Assembly: GCF_916715725.1 (NCBI RefSeq)
Contig: NZ_CAKAPD010000001.1
Location: forward strand, 445,607 to 509,606
From: an uncultured Rothia sp.
GTDB taxonomy: Bacteria > Actinomycetota > Actinomycetes > Actinomycetales > Micrococcaceae
Direction of reading: 5' to 3'
DNA: 64,000 nucleotides
Below, piece by piece: positions 9,284-18,101 of the stretch. The stretch's first letter is position 1, and each line of letters starts with the position of its first letter. The position numbers and the translations under genes are program-made. The notes beneath the pieces were generated by a model. That model was not told the DNA's origin, made no database searches, and saw only the letters and a list, made by a program, of their open reading frames with translations.

Positions 9284-11410
9284 GTGCAGCATCAGCCTTA
9301 TGCATCGTCAGCTGTTGGCAGTTCTGATGCGCTGCTGCGAGCCACTGCCGGCTCGAGTGGCTTGAGTCGACGTGCCGTTTTGCGTTTTGGCGCGCTTTTT
9401 AGTGCTGGTTTGGCGCTTTCTGCGTGTTCTGGTCAGTCTTCTGCTGGTTCGTCTGCTGGTTCTTCGGCGAGCGCGTCCTCTGCTGATGCGCGTCGTGTGT
9501 TTCGTTTTGCGCAGGGTGCGGCGCCGCTGGGTTTGGATCCGGCGTTGTTTCCTGTGGCGAGTACGTATCAGGTGACGGCGCAGGTTTTGCAGACGTTGTT
9601 GGTGGCGAATCATTACACGGGTGATCCTGAGGTTCAGGATTCGTTGTGTAGTGAGTGGACGGTTTCTGATGACCGTTTGGTGCATACGTTTGTGTTGCGT
9701 GAGGCTCATTTTAGTAACGGTTCTGCGTTGTCTGCGGATGCTGTGGTGCAGAATTTCCAGAGGTGGCAGGCGTTGGCTACGGGTGAGGGTACTGTTGCTT
9801 TGGCGGTGCCTGCTCAGCCGTTGTTTGCGTGGGGTTTTGGTGTGCCGAAGCCGGGTTCTATTGATCCTTCGGCGGTGGAGCCTGCGCCTGTTCAGGCGTC
9901 TCCGTCGGGTGCGGCGACTCCGTCTGCGAGTGCTTCTGAGACTGCTACCCCAAGCGCGTCTGCTTCTGCATCGGCTTCTGATGCTGCGCATCCGGGTGAG
10001 AAGAAGTCGGATTCCGCTCAGTCCTCTGTGGTGCAGTCGTTCTTGCCGTTGGTTTCGTCGGTGGTGGCAAAGGGTAACTCTGTGGTGGTGACGCTGTCGC
10101 GTCCTTCTCTGGCATTCCCGCGTATTTTGACGCAGCAGGCGTTTGGCATTATTGATCCTTCGCTTTTTGGTGCGGATCAGAAGCTGACGGGTAACCCGGT
10201 GGGTACGGGTGCGTTCTATGTGGAGGCGTTCGAGGCTGGCACGGTTCGCTTGCTGAAGAATACCCATTTTGATGGTCAGGCACCTGAGCTGGATGAGATT
10301 CAGATTTCGACCCTCACTTCGTCGGATAAGCGTTATTTTGCGCTGATGCAGGGTCATATTGATGCGTGTGATCAGGTGAATTCGTCTGATCTGGGTCAGT
10401 TGGCGCGTGATGGTTATCAGACGCCGGGCCGTGACCCGTTCTCGCTGGTGTATTTGGGTTTGAATACGGCGCATCCGGTGTTGAAGAATATTTCGGTGCG
10501 TCGCGCTATTTCGCATGCTGTGGATCGCGGTGCACTACGTCAGTATTATCCGCAGGGCACCTCGGATGCGCAGACGCTGATTTCGCCGTCGTTCCGCATT
10601 AAGGCTGATGATGCGAAGGATTACACGGACCGCAATCAGGATATGGCGCGCTCGCTGTTGGCGACTGCTGGGTACGACAATCAGGTGATTGAGTGCTATT
10701 ACCCTGCCGATGTGTCTCTGCCGTGGATGGATACTCCGCAGAAGGTGTATTCGGAGATGGTGGCTTCGCTGATTGAGGTGGGTCTGAATATTAAGCCGGT
10801 GCCTCTGCCGTGGGCTGAGTATCTGTCGAAGAGTCGTGAGGTTTCTTCTGAGCGCGGTATTACGTTGGCTGGTTTCTACGGCATGTACCGTGACCCGTAT
10901 GCGTTCTTTGGTCCGGTGTTGGCGCCGCTGATTGCTGAGCATCAGGTGCGTTCGTTGATTGCTAATGCGCCGTCGGATATGACGACGGGTTTGACGAAGA
11001 AGAGTTCTGATGTGCCGTCGTCGGGTGGTGCGAATTCGAATGTGCGGATTTCTGCGACTCCGAGCCCGCAGCCGAGTTATTCGCCGGATCCGTTGACGCC
11101 TGAGGAGGAGGCTTCGGCCTCTGCTTCGCCGAGCCCGTCGGCGTCGCCTTCGCCGTCGCCTACTGCTGTGGCGGTGGCGCCGTCGCCTCGTTTTACGCAG
11201 ATTTTGGAGGCGATTCGTACCGCGGACTCTGCCGATTCTGTGGATTCGCAGCGCGAGTTGTATGCGAAGGTTGTGTCTCAGTTGGGTCAGTTCATGCCGG
11301 CGGTTCCGTTGCTGAATGTGACGTCTAAGGTGGCTGTGAGCCGTGAGGTTCAGGGCTATCAGACGGAGCAGAATGCGATTGAGCTGTTCGGTAAGCTGCG
11401 TAAGTCTTAG
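9284..11410 (+). CDS. ABC transporter substrate-binding lipoprotein, peptide/nickel family 5
   Basis: This is an extracytoplasmic solute-binding protein of the DppA/OppA family, probably for peptides. The 708 residues start at a GTG. SRRAVLRF (residues 28-35) is a twin-arginine motif and LSAC (45-48) a lipobox, so it is probably Tat-exported and lipidated at Cys48. The SBP_bac_5 core is clear: RFAQGAAPLGLDPALFP, then VHTFVLREAHFSNGSALSADAVV and VRRAISHAVDRGALRQYY. Two low-complexity Ser/Ala/Pro inserts break the core at about residues 192-248 and 580-637. No permease or ATPase is adjacent, so its partners are elsewhere. A hairpin terminator follows. Confidence 0.88.
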   Translation: MQHQPYASSAVGSSDALLRATAGSSGLSRRAVLRFGALFSAGLALSACSGQSSAGSSAGSSASASSADARRVFRFAQGAAPLGLDPALFPVASTYQVTAQVLQTLLVANHYTGDPEVQDSLCSEWTVSDDRLVHTFVLREAHFSNGSALSADAVVQNFQRWQALATGEGTVALAVPAQPLFAWGFGVPKPGSIDPSAVEPAPVQASPSGAATPSASASETATPSASASASASDAAHPGEKKSDSAQSSVVQSFLPLVSSVVAKGNSVVVTLSRPSLAFPRILTQQAFGIIDPSLFGADQKLTGNPVGTGAFYVEAFEAGTVRLLKNTHFDGQAPELDEIQISTLTSSDKRYFALMQGHIDACDQVNSSDLGQLARDGYQTPGRDPFSLVYLGLNTAHPVLKNISVRRAISHAVDRGALRQYYPQGTSDAQTLISPSFRIKADDAKDYTDRNQDMARSLLATAGYDNQVIECYYPADVSLPWMDTPQKVYSEMVASLIEVGLNIKPVPLPWAEYLSKSREVSSERGITLAGFYGMYRDPYAFFGPVLAPLIAEHQVRSLIANAPSDMTTGLTKKSSDVPSSGGANSNVRISATPSPQPSYSPDPLTPEEEASASASPSPSASPSPSPTAVAVAPSPRFTQILEAIRTADSADSVDSQRELYAKVVSQLGQFMPAVPLLNVTSKVAVSREVQGYQTEQNAIELFGKLRKS

Positions 11411-11434
11411 CCTGTATATTTGATGGCTTGGTGA

Positions 11435-11467
11435 GGGGTGCATCCCGGTTGGGGTGTGCCCCTTTTC
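11435..11467 (+). terminator. Terminator after the peptide-binding protein
   Basis: GGGGTGCATCCC and GGGGTGTGCCCC form a 12-pair stem, with wobbles, on a four-base loop, then TTTT. The rest of the 11411-11736 gap is the mqo promoter region; I see no gene there. Confidence 0.7.
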
Positions 11468-11736
11468 GCTACTTTTGGTGGCTTTCGGGGAGCCGGTGGG
11501 CGGGCGTTTCTGAGGGTGCTGTTGAGGGTGCTTTTAGGTTGTTGCCAGTGGGTGTAGCAAATGCGCGCGATTACGGGTCTTTTCGACCCTAAGAGATTTA
11601 TTGATATGAACTGCAACACTCTCTCTCGTTTTGTGGATTCTGGCTATGCCAACCCCGCTAAAAGGAGTAGGCTAGATGATGTACCCCACATTCACTGTGC
11701 CCAGGCCGGGCACCCGCACCCCTAAGGGAGAATTCA

Positions 11737-13218
11737 GTGGTAGCACGTACTGAACGAACCGACGTCGTCCTGGTCGGCGGCGGCATCATGAGCGCCACCC
11801 TCGGTGTGTTCCTCAAGGAACTCGAACCGAGCTGGAACATCATCCTGCTCGAACGCCTCGACAAGGCCGCTCAGGAATCCTCCAACCCCTGGAACAACGC
11901 AGGTACCGGCCACTCGGCACTGTGCGAACTCAACTACGCACCCGCTGGCCCCGACGGCACCGTCTCAGCAGCTAAGGCGCTGAACATTAACGAGCAGTTC
12001 CAGGTTTCCCGCCAATTCTGGGCTTCCCTGACTGAGAAGAATATTCTGACTGACACCAGCTTCATCAACCCGGTCCCCCACATGTCCCTGGTCTTCGGCG
12101 AAGACCACTCCAAGTACCTGGCTGCACGCTACGATTCCTTCCGCAAGGAGAAGCTCTTCGAGCGCATGGAATTCTCCACCGAGCGCGAGAAGATTGGCGA
12201 GTGGGCACCGCTGACCGTCAACGGTCGCAAGAGTAACGAACCCATTGCCGCAACCTGGGCTCCCGAAGGTACCGACGTGAACTTCGGCTCCCTCACCGAG
12301 CAGCTGGTCGATTACCTGCAGACCAAGGGTGTTGAGGTTCGCTACGGCTACCAGGTCACCAACCTGAACCGCGAGTCCAACGGTTCCTGGACCATTGACG
12401 CTATCAACCGCATCAACAAGGAAGAGCCGCTGACCATCAACGCGAAGTTCGTCTTCCTCGGTGCCGGTGGTGGCGCCCTGCACCTGCTGCAGAAGTCCGG
12501 CATTGAAGAGGGTAAGGGCTACGGCGGCTTCCCCGTTTCCGGCCTGTTCCTGCGCAACACCCACGAGGCAACCGCAAACCAGCACAACGCAAAGGTGTAC
12601 GGTCAGGCTTCGGTGGGCGCTCCTCCCATGTCTGTCCCCCACCTGGACACCCGCTACGTGGACGGCAAGCGCGCCCTCATGTTCGGCCCCTACGCAGGTT
12701 TCAAGACCAATTTCCTGAAGCAGGGCTCCCTGTTGGATCTGCCGCTGTCCCTGCGCCCGCACAACATCTACCCGATGACCCGCGCAGGCATCGACAACCT
12801 GTCCCTGGTCAAGTACCTGCTCTCCGAGCTGGTCAAGGACAAGAACGCACGCCTGGAGTCGCTGTACCAGTACTACCCCGAGGCTGTTGGCGGAGAGTGG
12901 GAGCTCATCGAGGCTGGCCAGCGCGTCCAGATCATGAAGAAGGACGCGAAGAAGGGCGGCATCCTGCAGTTCGGTACCGAGGTTGTCTCCGCAGCGGACG
13001 GCTCCATCGCGGCTTTGCTGGGTGCATCCCCCGGTGCTTCCACCGCGGCTCCGATTATGCTGAACCTGCTGGCTAAGTGCTTCCCCTCCAAGATTGCCGG
13101 TTGGGAGCCTCGCCTGAAGGAGCTCATCCCCGGTTACGGTGTGAAGCTCAACGATAACCACGACCTGGCTGATGAGCTGATGGCTCACACCGCTAAGGTT
13201 CTGGGTATTCACAACTAG
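11737..13218 (+). CDS. mqo: Malate:quinone oxidoreductase
   Basis: Mqo is a peripheral membrane FAD enzyme that oxidises malate to oxaloacetate and passes electrons to quinone, a TCA step used by many actinobacteria beside or instead of malate dehydrogenase. The 493 residues start at a GTG after TAAGGGAG. The N-terminal FAD motif is [21 protein letters not shown]. Family blocks include [33 protein letters not shown] and [16 protein letters not shown], and the C-terminal [16 protein letters not shown]. It is monocistronic. Confidence 0.97.
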   Translation: MVARTERTDVVLVGGGIMSATLGVFLKELEPSWNIILLERLDKAAQESSNPWNNAGTGHSALCELNYAPAGPDGTVSAAKALNINEQFQVSRQFWASLTEKNILTDTSFINPVPHMSLVFGEDHSKYLAARYDSFRKEKLFERMEFSTEREKIGEWAPLTVNGRKSNEPIAATWAPEGTDVNFGSLTEQLVDYLQTKGVEVRYGYQVTNLNRESNGSWTIDAINRINKEEPLTINAKFVFLGAGGGALHLLQKSGIEEGKGYGGFPVSGLFLRNTHEATANQHNAKVYGQASVGAPPMSVPHLDTRYVDGKRALMFGPYAGFKTNFLKQGSLLDLPLSLRPHNIYPMTRAGIDNLSLVKYLLSELVKDKNARLESLYQYYPEAVGGEWELIEAGQRVQIMKKDAKKGGILQFGTEVVSAADGSIAALLGASPGASTAAPIMLNLLAKCFPSKIAGWEPRLKELIPGYGVKLNDNHDLADELMAHTAKVLGIHN

Positions 13219-13260
13219 TTTTCAGTTAGGCTCAGCAGGTAGCTTTATACCCTAGCTGAC

Positions 13261-13280
13261 AAGCCTTTTTTGAGGCTTTT
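13261..13280 (+). terminator. Short terminator after mqo
   Basis: AAGCCT, a T-rich loop, AGGCTT and then TTC follow the mqo stop by about 40 bases. The stem is short. Confidence 0.5.
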
Positions 13281-13301
13281 CGGGGCGGTTACCCTATCTA
13301 A

Positions 13302-13317
13302 CTGACCGATAGGTCAG
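13302..13317. promoter_or_regulatory. Operator-like palindrome upstream of the YihY-family gene
   Basis: CTGACCGATAGGTCAG is a perfect 6-4-6 inverted repeat, 165 bases before the preferred start. It has the look of a TetR-family operator; no regulator gene is adjacent. Confidence 0.45.
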
Positions 13318-13480
13318 CTATCTGCACTCGCAGAAAAATGCGGGAGGGTTAGAAGACCCTATAATGTCACCGCAGGGGCGGGAAGGACAGCTCATTGTTC
13401 TCCTCGCCCCTTCTGTGCGCCCACACGCTGAAGCTCATAGGCGCACCACTGTGTACATCCCACTCATTCAAGGAGCCCCA

Positions 13481-14848
13481 TTGGCTGCACACACCGGCTC
13501 TTCCACGGACACCTCCTCAACCCAGGTACCCGCCGGAGCTCGACGCGGACTCTTCTCCCGTAAGAAGAAGCCCGCAGCCCCCAAGTACGCAAGCGTGAAA
13601 CTGCGCGACTTCCCCAAGGGCAGCATCCTCTACATTCTGCGCCGTGCCATCTACAAATTCGGCGCAAACGGCGGCACCGACATGGCGGCAGCACTCACCT
13701 ACTTCACCGTGCTGTCCATCTTCCCCGCCCTGCTGGCGATTGTCTCCCTGCTGGGCGTATTCGGTCACGGTGAGGAAAGCGCCGCCGTCATCCTCGCCTT
13801 CCTCAAGGACAACGCGCCCGCCCAGATGTACGCCATTCTGGAAGACCCCATCAAGCAGATTACCGGCGACCATGGCGCAGGCCTGGTGCTGTTGACCGGT
13901 ATCCTCAGTGCGCTCTGGTCCGCCTCTGGGTACACCGGATCCTTCGGCCGAGCTCTCAACACGGTCTACAACGTGCGTGAAGGCCGCCCCGGCTGGATTC
14001 TCAAGCCGCTGAACGTCTTCGTCACCACCGTGATTATCATCCTCGTGGTACTCATGATGCTCATGATGCTGCTGGGTGTAACCGTCCTGGACATGGTCGG
14101 TCGGTATGTACCCGAAACCGTGGACATGGAGCTCATCAAGCTCATCTGGCTCAACGGCCGCTGGGTCCTCATCCTATTCATGGCAATCGCCCTGATTACT
14201 CTGCTCTACGCCGCAACCCCGAACGTGCGCCGCTTCAAACAGTGGAAGCTCTCCCCCGGTGCGGCGCTGGCACTCTTCGGCATGGGCCTGGGCGGTTTCG
14301 GCTTCACCCTCTACGCCAACAACTTCAGCAAGTACAACGCCACCTACGGCCTCATTGGTGGTGTGATTGTGATGCTGCTGTTCATCTGGATCATGAACAA
14401 TATGCTCCTCTTCGGCGCGCACCTGGACGCAGAAATCATGCTCATGCGCCAGGTACTCGCCGGCGAAGACGACCACGGACACCTGAAGGTTCAGCCGCGC
14501 AGCACCACCGCATCCCGTGCGATGAAAGAACAGCGCGAACGCCTCATGTCCGCCGGACGCGAACTACAGCAGCAGGCGGCAGGCCAGGACATGCTCCCCA
14601 AGCCGAAGGGCCCCTCCATTGCCGCTCGCGTGCAGAAGGCGGTGGACACCAACACCACCATGATTCGCACGCTCATTGCCGACGGTAAGGAACGCATCGA
14701 AAACGGTAAGGAACAGCTGCAGCAGAAGCAGGCGGAGGCCGACACCAAGACGGAAGCTACCGAATCTGAGGCGAAGGTTGACTCTCAGCAGGAGGCGCTC
14801 TTCGACCCGAGTGCCGACAATCCGAACGGCGCAGCAAAGAAGAACTAA
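13481..14848 (+). CDS. YihY/virulence factor BrkB family membrane protein
   Basis: This is an integral membrane protein of the YihY/BrkB family. Older links to RNase BN are unsupported, and its transport role is not established. The open frame extends up to 13364, but AGGAG at 13471-13475, five bases before a TTG, favours a start at 13481 and 455 residues. About 50 hydrophilic residues precede the conserved ASVKLRDFPKGSILYILRRA and GTDMAAALTYFTVLSIFPALLAI. Six hydrophobic segments follow, including TLYANNFSKYNATYGLIGGV and LLFIWIMNNMLLFGAHLDAE, which are family hallmarks. The C-terminal 120 residues are a charged Gln/Glu/Lys-rich cytoplasmic tail. A palindrome upstream may be an operator. Confidence 0.88.
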   Translation: MAAHTGSSTDTSSTQVPAGARRGLFSRKKKPAAPKYASVKLRDFPKGSILYILRRAIYKFGANGGTDMAAALTYFTVLSIFPALLAIVSLLGVFGHGEESAAVILAFLKDNAPAQMYAILEDPIKQITGDHGAGLVLLTGILSALWSASGYTGSFGRALNTVYNVREGRPGWILKPLNVFVTTVIIILVVLMMLMMLLGVTVLDMVGRYVPETVDMELIKLIWLNGRWVLILFMAIALITLLYAATPNVRRFKQWKLSPGAALALFGMGLGGFGFTLYANNFSKYNATYGLIGGVIVMLLFIWIMNNMLLFGAHLDAEIMLMRQVLAGEDDHGHLKVQPRSTTASRAMKEQRERLMSAGRELQQQAAGQDMLPKPKGPSIAARVQKAVDTNTTMIRTLIADGKERIENGKEQLQQKQAEADTKTEATESEAKVDSQQEALFDPSADNPNGAAKKN

Positions 14849-14888
14849 GCGGCAGCTCAGCTGAGCGCGTACCGTCTCAACGCATCAA

Positions 14889-14962
14889 GGGCGCGAGATA
14901 GAAAAGGGCGCGAGATAGAAAAGGGCGCGAGATAGAAAAGGGCGCGAGATAGAAAAGGGCGC
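14889..14962. repeat. Four tandem 17-bp repeats
   Basis: The unit GGGCGCGAGATAGAAAA occurs four times without error (14889-14956), followed by a partial, diverged fifth copy. It lies between a stop codon and the promoter of the next gene. Slippage could change copy number between strains. Confidence 0.95.
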
Positions 14963-14987
14963 AGGACAGAAACCCTGCGCTGGTCAC

Positions 14988-14993
14988 TAAGAT
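14988..14993 (+). promoter_or_regulatory. -10 hexamer, probable leaderless promoter
   Basis: TAAGAT, six bases (AGAACT... region) and then the ATG at 15000 put the likely start point on the start codon. Confidence 0.55.
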
Positions 14994-14999
14994 AGAACT

Positions 15000-16040
15000 A
15001 TGACCAGTGCAGAATTCTCTCCCGCGCCCTTTGCCGTACCCAATGCTGTTGTACCCGGCACTACCCTGCCCGACCTCGAGTACACCCTCTACCAGCCGCA
15101 GCAGCTCAAAAGCCGCGTCCCCGCCCTCATGATTCACGGCTTCGCCACCCGCGGCGAACAGCTCTACGGCGGCACCAGCTGGATCCGCCAATACCTGCGC
15201 GCCGGATACCCCGTGCTGATTGTTACCCTGCCCTACCACTCAGACGAATACCTCAAAGACCCCGAATCCATGCACGCCATCGACTGTAAGCTCCCCAACA
15301 ACACGAGCGTGCGTAGCGGCACGATTCCGTTCGATTCTGTGCCCTCTGTCGATGCGGTGCCCTCCGTTGATGCGGCGGGCCGGCCGCTGACCCCCATGCA
15401 CCTATTCACCACTATGCTTGCCCAGCTGCTGCGCACCGTCGCCACCGAGAACGACCTCGGCGTTGAACTGGAGCCCCGCGCGCACGTTATTGGCTTCTCC
15501 TTTGGAGCCCGCGTCGGCTGGGAACTCGCCCTCACCCACCCGGAGGCGGTCGCATCCCTCACCCTGGGCGGCCTGCCCCTACACGACCACCTCATCACCC
15601 TGCGCGCCATGCTCGAAGCGCACGAGGGAACCAGCGTCACGGCGGATAGTGAAACCCCGGCGGCAGACTCCACCGACGAGGCGATTGCCTCCTTCACCTC
15701 GATTATTGACAACTCCCCCATTCAGCCCGACGCACTGCTGAAGTTCGTGCGGATTCCCTTCGGCCCGTTCTTCGACGTGCCCGCCCTGCGTGCCGGATCC
15801 CCCGACTTGCCTACGGGTCACCCGGGCGCGCATCCGCACGCACCCATTGCGGTCGTGCTCGGTGACGCGGACACCATCGCCGCCGACGGGGCGGAACTCT
15901 ACGACATGGTGCGCGGCAACAACCCGCTCAACCGTTTCATCTCCCTACCCGGCCGCGACCACGTGAACGCACTGACCTCGGGCGCATTCCGACGCGGTGC
16001 GCTCGCCTTTGCAGCAGAGGTGGAGGCGACAACGTCATAA
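15000..16040 (+). CDS. Alpha/beta hydrolase
   Basis: A cytoplasmic alpha/beta-fold hydrolase of unknown substrate, 346 residues. VPALMIHGFATRGEQLYGG holds the HG oxyanion motif. The nucleophile elbow is HVIGFSFGARVGWELALTHP (GxSxG, Ser at about residue 167). The C-terminal GRDHVNAL supplies the probable catalytic His, and VVLGDADTIAADG the probable acid. About 45 residues around 110-125 (VPSVDAVPSVDA) are a short internal duplication. No signal peptide is visible, so an exported lipase is unlikely. The ATG follows a TAAGAT hexamer by six bases, consistent with leaderless translation. Confidence 0.85.
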   Translation: MTSAEFSPAPFAVPNAVVPGTTLPDLEYTLYQPQQLKSRVPALMIHGFATRGEQLYGGTSWIRQYLRAGYPVLIVTLPYHSDEYLKDPESMHAIDCKLPNNTSVRSGTIPFDSVPSVDAVPSVDAAGRPLTPMHLFTTMLAQLLRTVATENDLGVELEPRAHVIGFSFGARVGWELALTHPEAVASLTLGGLPLHDHLITLRAMLEAHEGTSVTADSETPAADSTDEAIASFTSIIDNSPIQPDALLKFVRIPFGPFFDVPALRAGSPDLPTGHPGAHPHAPIAVVLGDADTIAADGAELYDMVRGNNPLNRFISLPGRDHVNALTSGAFRRGALAFAAEVEATTS

Positions 16041-16050
16041 AACGTCACAT

Positions 16051-16083
16051 TCACCTGGGGGCTTCACGCTCAGCCCCGGGGTG
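16051..16083 (+). terminator. Hairpin after the hydrolase gene
   Basis: CACCTGGGGGCT and AGCCCCGGGGTG form a GC-rich stem around an eight-base loop, 10 bases after the stop. There is no T tract, so termination is uncertain. Confidence 0.4.
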
Positions 16084-16174
16084 CATCAGGTATGCCTTAG
16101 CTCTTAGAATGGGAACGTATCAAAAAACCTTTATCTGCGGTTGAACCTCAGCCGCGCCTTAGCAAAGGAGCACC

Positions 16175-17266
16175 ATGCACAAGGTTAAGGCTGTCGTAGC
16201 CCTCTCCCAGGACGCGCCCGTCACCGTCACCACCATCAACGTACCCGACCCCGGCAAGGGCGAAGCACTCGTCAAGGTCCTCACCTGCGGTGTCTGCCAG
16301 ACCGACCACCACTACGTCACCGGCGGCGTCGGCCAGGACTTCCCCTACCTGCTCGGCCACGAGTCCGCAGGTATCGTCGAGGCTGTCGGTGATGACGTCA
16401 CCGACATCGCCCCCGGCGACCTGGTCATCCTCAACTGGCGTGCCGTCTGCGGCGAGTGCCGTGCCTGCCGCAAGGGTCAGCCGCAGTACTGCTTCGCAAC
16501 CCACAACGCAACCCAGAAGATGACCCTCGAGGACGGCACCGAACTCACCCCCGCACTGGGTATCGGCTCCTTCGCTGAGAAGACCCTCGTCGCAGCCGGT
16601 CAGTGCACCAAGATCACCGCTGACATCAGCCCCGAACAGTACGCAGCCATCGGTCTGCTCGGTTGCGGCGTTACCGCAGGTCTGGGTGCTGTTCTGAACA
16701 CCGGTGAGCTCAAGCGCGGCGAGTCCGTCGCAGTCATCGGCTGCGGCGGCGTCGGAACCGCAGCAATTGCAGGCGCACAGCTCGGTGGCGCAACCACCAT
16801 CATCGCCGTCGACATCGACGAAGAGAAGCTGGCACGCGCACGCGAGCACGGCGCAACCCACACCGTGAACTCCTCCAAGGTCGACCCCGTCGAAGCCATC
16901 AAGGAACTCACCGGCGGCTTCGGTGCAGACCTCGTCATCGACGCTGTCGGCATCGCCCCCACCTTCAAGCAGGCATTCGAAGCACGCGACCTGGCTGGCC
17001 GCGTCGTCCTCGTCGGCGTGCCCGCGCCCGGCACCACCTGGGACATCCCGCTGGACGAGGTGTTCGGCCGCGGCGGCTCCATCAAGAGCGCATGGTACGG
17101 CGACACCCTGCCCTCCCGCGACTTCCCCGAGTTCGTGGACCAGTACCTGCTCGGCCGCCTCGACCTGGACGGCTTCGTCTCCGAGCGCATCCGCCTCGAA
17201 GACGTCAACGAAGCATTCGAAACCATGAAGACCGGCCGCGTGCTACGCTCGGTCGTGGAACTCTAG
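16175..17266 (+). CDS. S-(hydroxymethyl)mycothiol dehydrogenase
   Basis: This zinc-dependent class III alcohol dehydrogenase oxidises the formaldehyde-mycothiol adduct to S-formylmycothiol with NAD+ (MscR/AdhE type). The 363 residues start at an ATG after [22 protein letters not shown] and [14 protein letters not shown] give the catalytic zinc Cys and His-Glu, and [16 protein letters not shown] the structural zinc cysteines. [17 protein letters not shown] is the Rossmann motif. The next gene, an MBL hydrolase, starts nine bases later; this pair is conserved in actinobacteria. A mycothiol-specific role is inferred from the family and from the mycothiol-type anti-sigma factor elsewhere in the window. 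Confidence 0.93.
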   Translation: MHKVKAVVALSQDAPVTVTTINVPDPGKGEALVKVLTCGVCQTDHHYVTGGVGQDFPYLLGHESAGIVEAVGDDVTDIAPGDLVILNWRAVCGECRACRKGQPQYCFATHNATQKMTLEDGTELTPALGIGSFAEKTLVAAGQCTKITADISPEQYAAIGLLGCGVTAGLGAVLNTGELKRGESVAVIGCGGVGTAAIAGAQLGGATTIIAVDIDEEKLARAREHGATHTVNSSKVDPVEAIKELTGGFGADLVIDAVGIAPTFKQAFEARDLAGRVVLVGVPAPGTTWDIPLDEVFGRGGSIKSAWYGDTLPSRDFPEFVDQYLLGRLDLDGFVSERIRLEDVNEAFETMKTGRVLRSVVEL

Positions 17267-17275
17267 GAGCGTAGC

Positions 17276-17923
17276 GTGAGCGAACGTATTGAACGAGTCG
17301 TCACCTCCGGCACCTTCTCGCTGGACGGCGGCTGCTGGGACGTCGACAACAACGTCTGGATCATCGGCAATGACTCCTCCGTGATCATCATTGACCCTGC
17401 CCACGACGTCGACAAGATCTCCCGCACCGTCGCAGGCCGCACCGTGGAGAAGATCCTGCTGACCCACGCCCACGACGACCACATCCGCAGCGCCAAAGAG
17501 GCGGCAGAACGCTTCGGCGCACCCGTCTACCTGAACCCCGCGGACCGTGTGCTCTGGGAAATGGTGTACCCCTCCTGGGACTTCGATCACGAACTCGCTG
17601 ACGGCGACGTACTGCGCATCGGCGACACCGAACTGAAGGTCCTCGCCACCCCCGGCCACTCCCCCGGCTCCGTGTGCTTCTACGCACCCACCCTCAGCTG
17701 GGAGAACAGCGAAGGCGTCGTCTTCTCCGGCGACACCCTCTTCAACGGCGGCCCCGGCGCAACCGGACGCTCCTACAGCGACTTCGACACCATCATCGAG
17801 TCGATCTCGACCCGCCTGCTGACCCTGCCCGAGTCCACCGCGGTCCTCACCGGCCACGGCGACAGCACCGGCATCGGTCTGGAAGCACCCGAGCTTCCGG
17901 CATGGATCAAGCGCGGTCACTAA
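17276..17923 (+). CDS. MBL-fold hydrolase paired with mycothiol dehydrogenase
   Basis: A glyoxalase II-like metallo-beta-lactamase-fold protein of 215 residues. It has the metal motif THAHDDHIRSA (HxHxDH), GHSPGSVCFY with the third-site His, FSGDTLFNGGPGATGRS with the bridging Asp, and LTGHGDST with the last His. All expected metal ligands are present. It starts at a GTG nine bases after the dehydrogenase stop, so the two are an operon. By context it probably hydrolyses S-formylmycothiol to formate and mycothiol; this is inference from gene pairing known in Mycobacterium. A strong bidirectional terminator follows. Confidence 0.9.
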   Translation: MSERIERVVTSGTFSLDGGCWDVDNNVWIIGNDSSVIIIDPAHDVDKISRTVAGRTVEKILLTHAHDDHIRSAKEAAERFGAPVYLNPADRVLWEMVYPSWDFDHELADGDVLRIGDTELKVLATPGHSPGSVCFYAPTLSWENSEGVVFSGDTLFNGGPGATGRSYSDFDTIIESISTRLLTLPESTAVLTGHGDSTGIGLEAPELPAWIKRGH

Positions 17924-17999
17924 ACCGGTAGCCTCACGCTGAGATTCTCACGCTGAAGCTCTCAGGCTGAGGCTCGCAACAAACCGAGCACGGTACACA

Positions 18000-18049
18000 A
18001 AAGGCGATGCCCCACCACCTGCAGAAGGTGGCGGGGCATCCGCCTTTTA
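18000..18049. terminator. Bidirectional terminator between convergent genes
   Basis: AAAGGCGATGCCCCACCACC pairs with GGTGGCGGGGCATCCGCCTTT, with an A run on one side and a TTTT run on the other. It separates the MBL hydrolase from the convergent MFS gene. Confidence 0.9.
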
Positions 18050-18101
18050 TCACGCGCTCATCACGCTCAAGCTACCGGCAAGGAACTAGCAGCAACCCAA
18101 A

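Noticed and set aside
14889..14962. CRISPR-like array
   Set aside because: The 17-base units are contiguous with no spacers, and no cas genes are present in the window.
16120..16160. GGAAC and GTT before the mycothiol dehydrogenase as a SigR promoter
   Set aside because: The spacer is 23 bases, outside the 16-19 range accepted for SigR/SigH.
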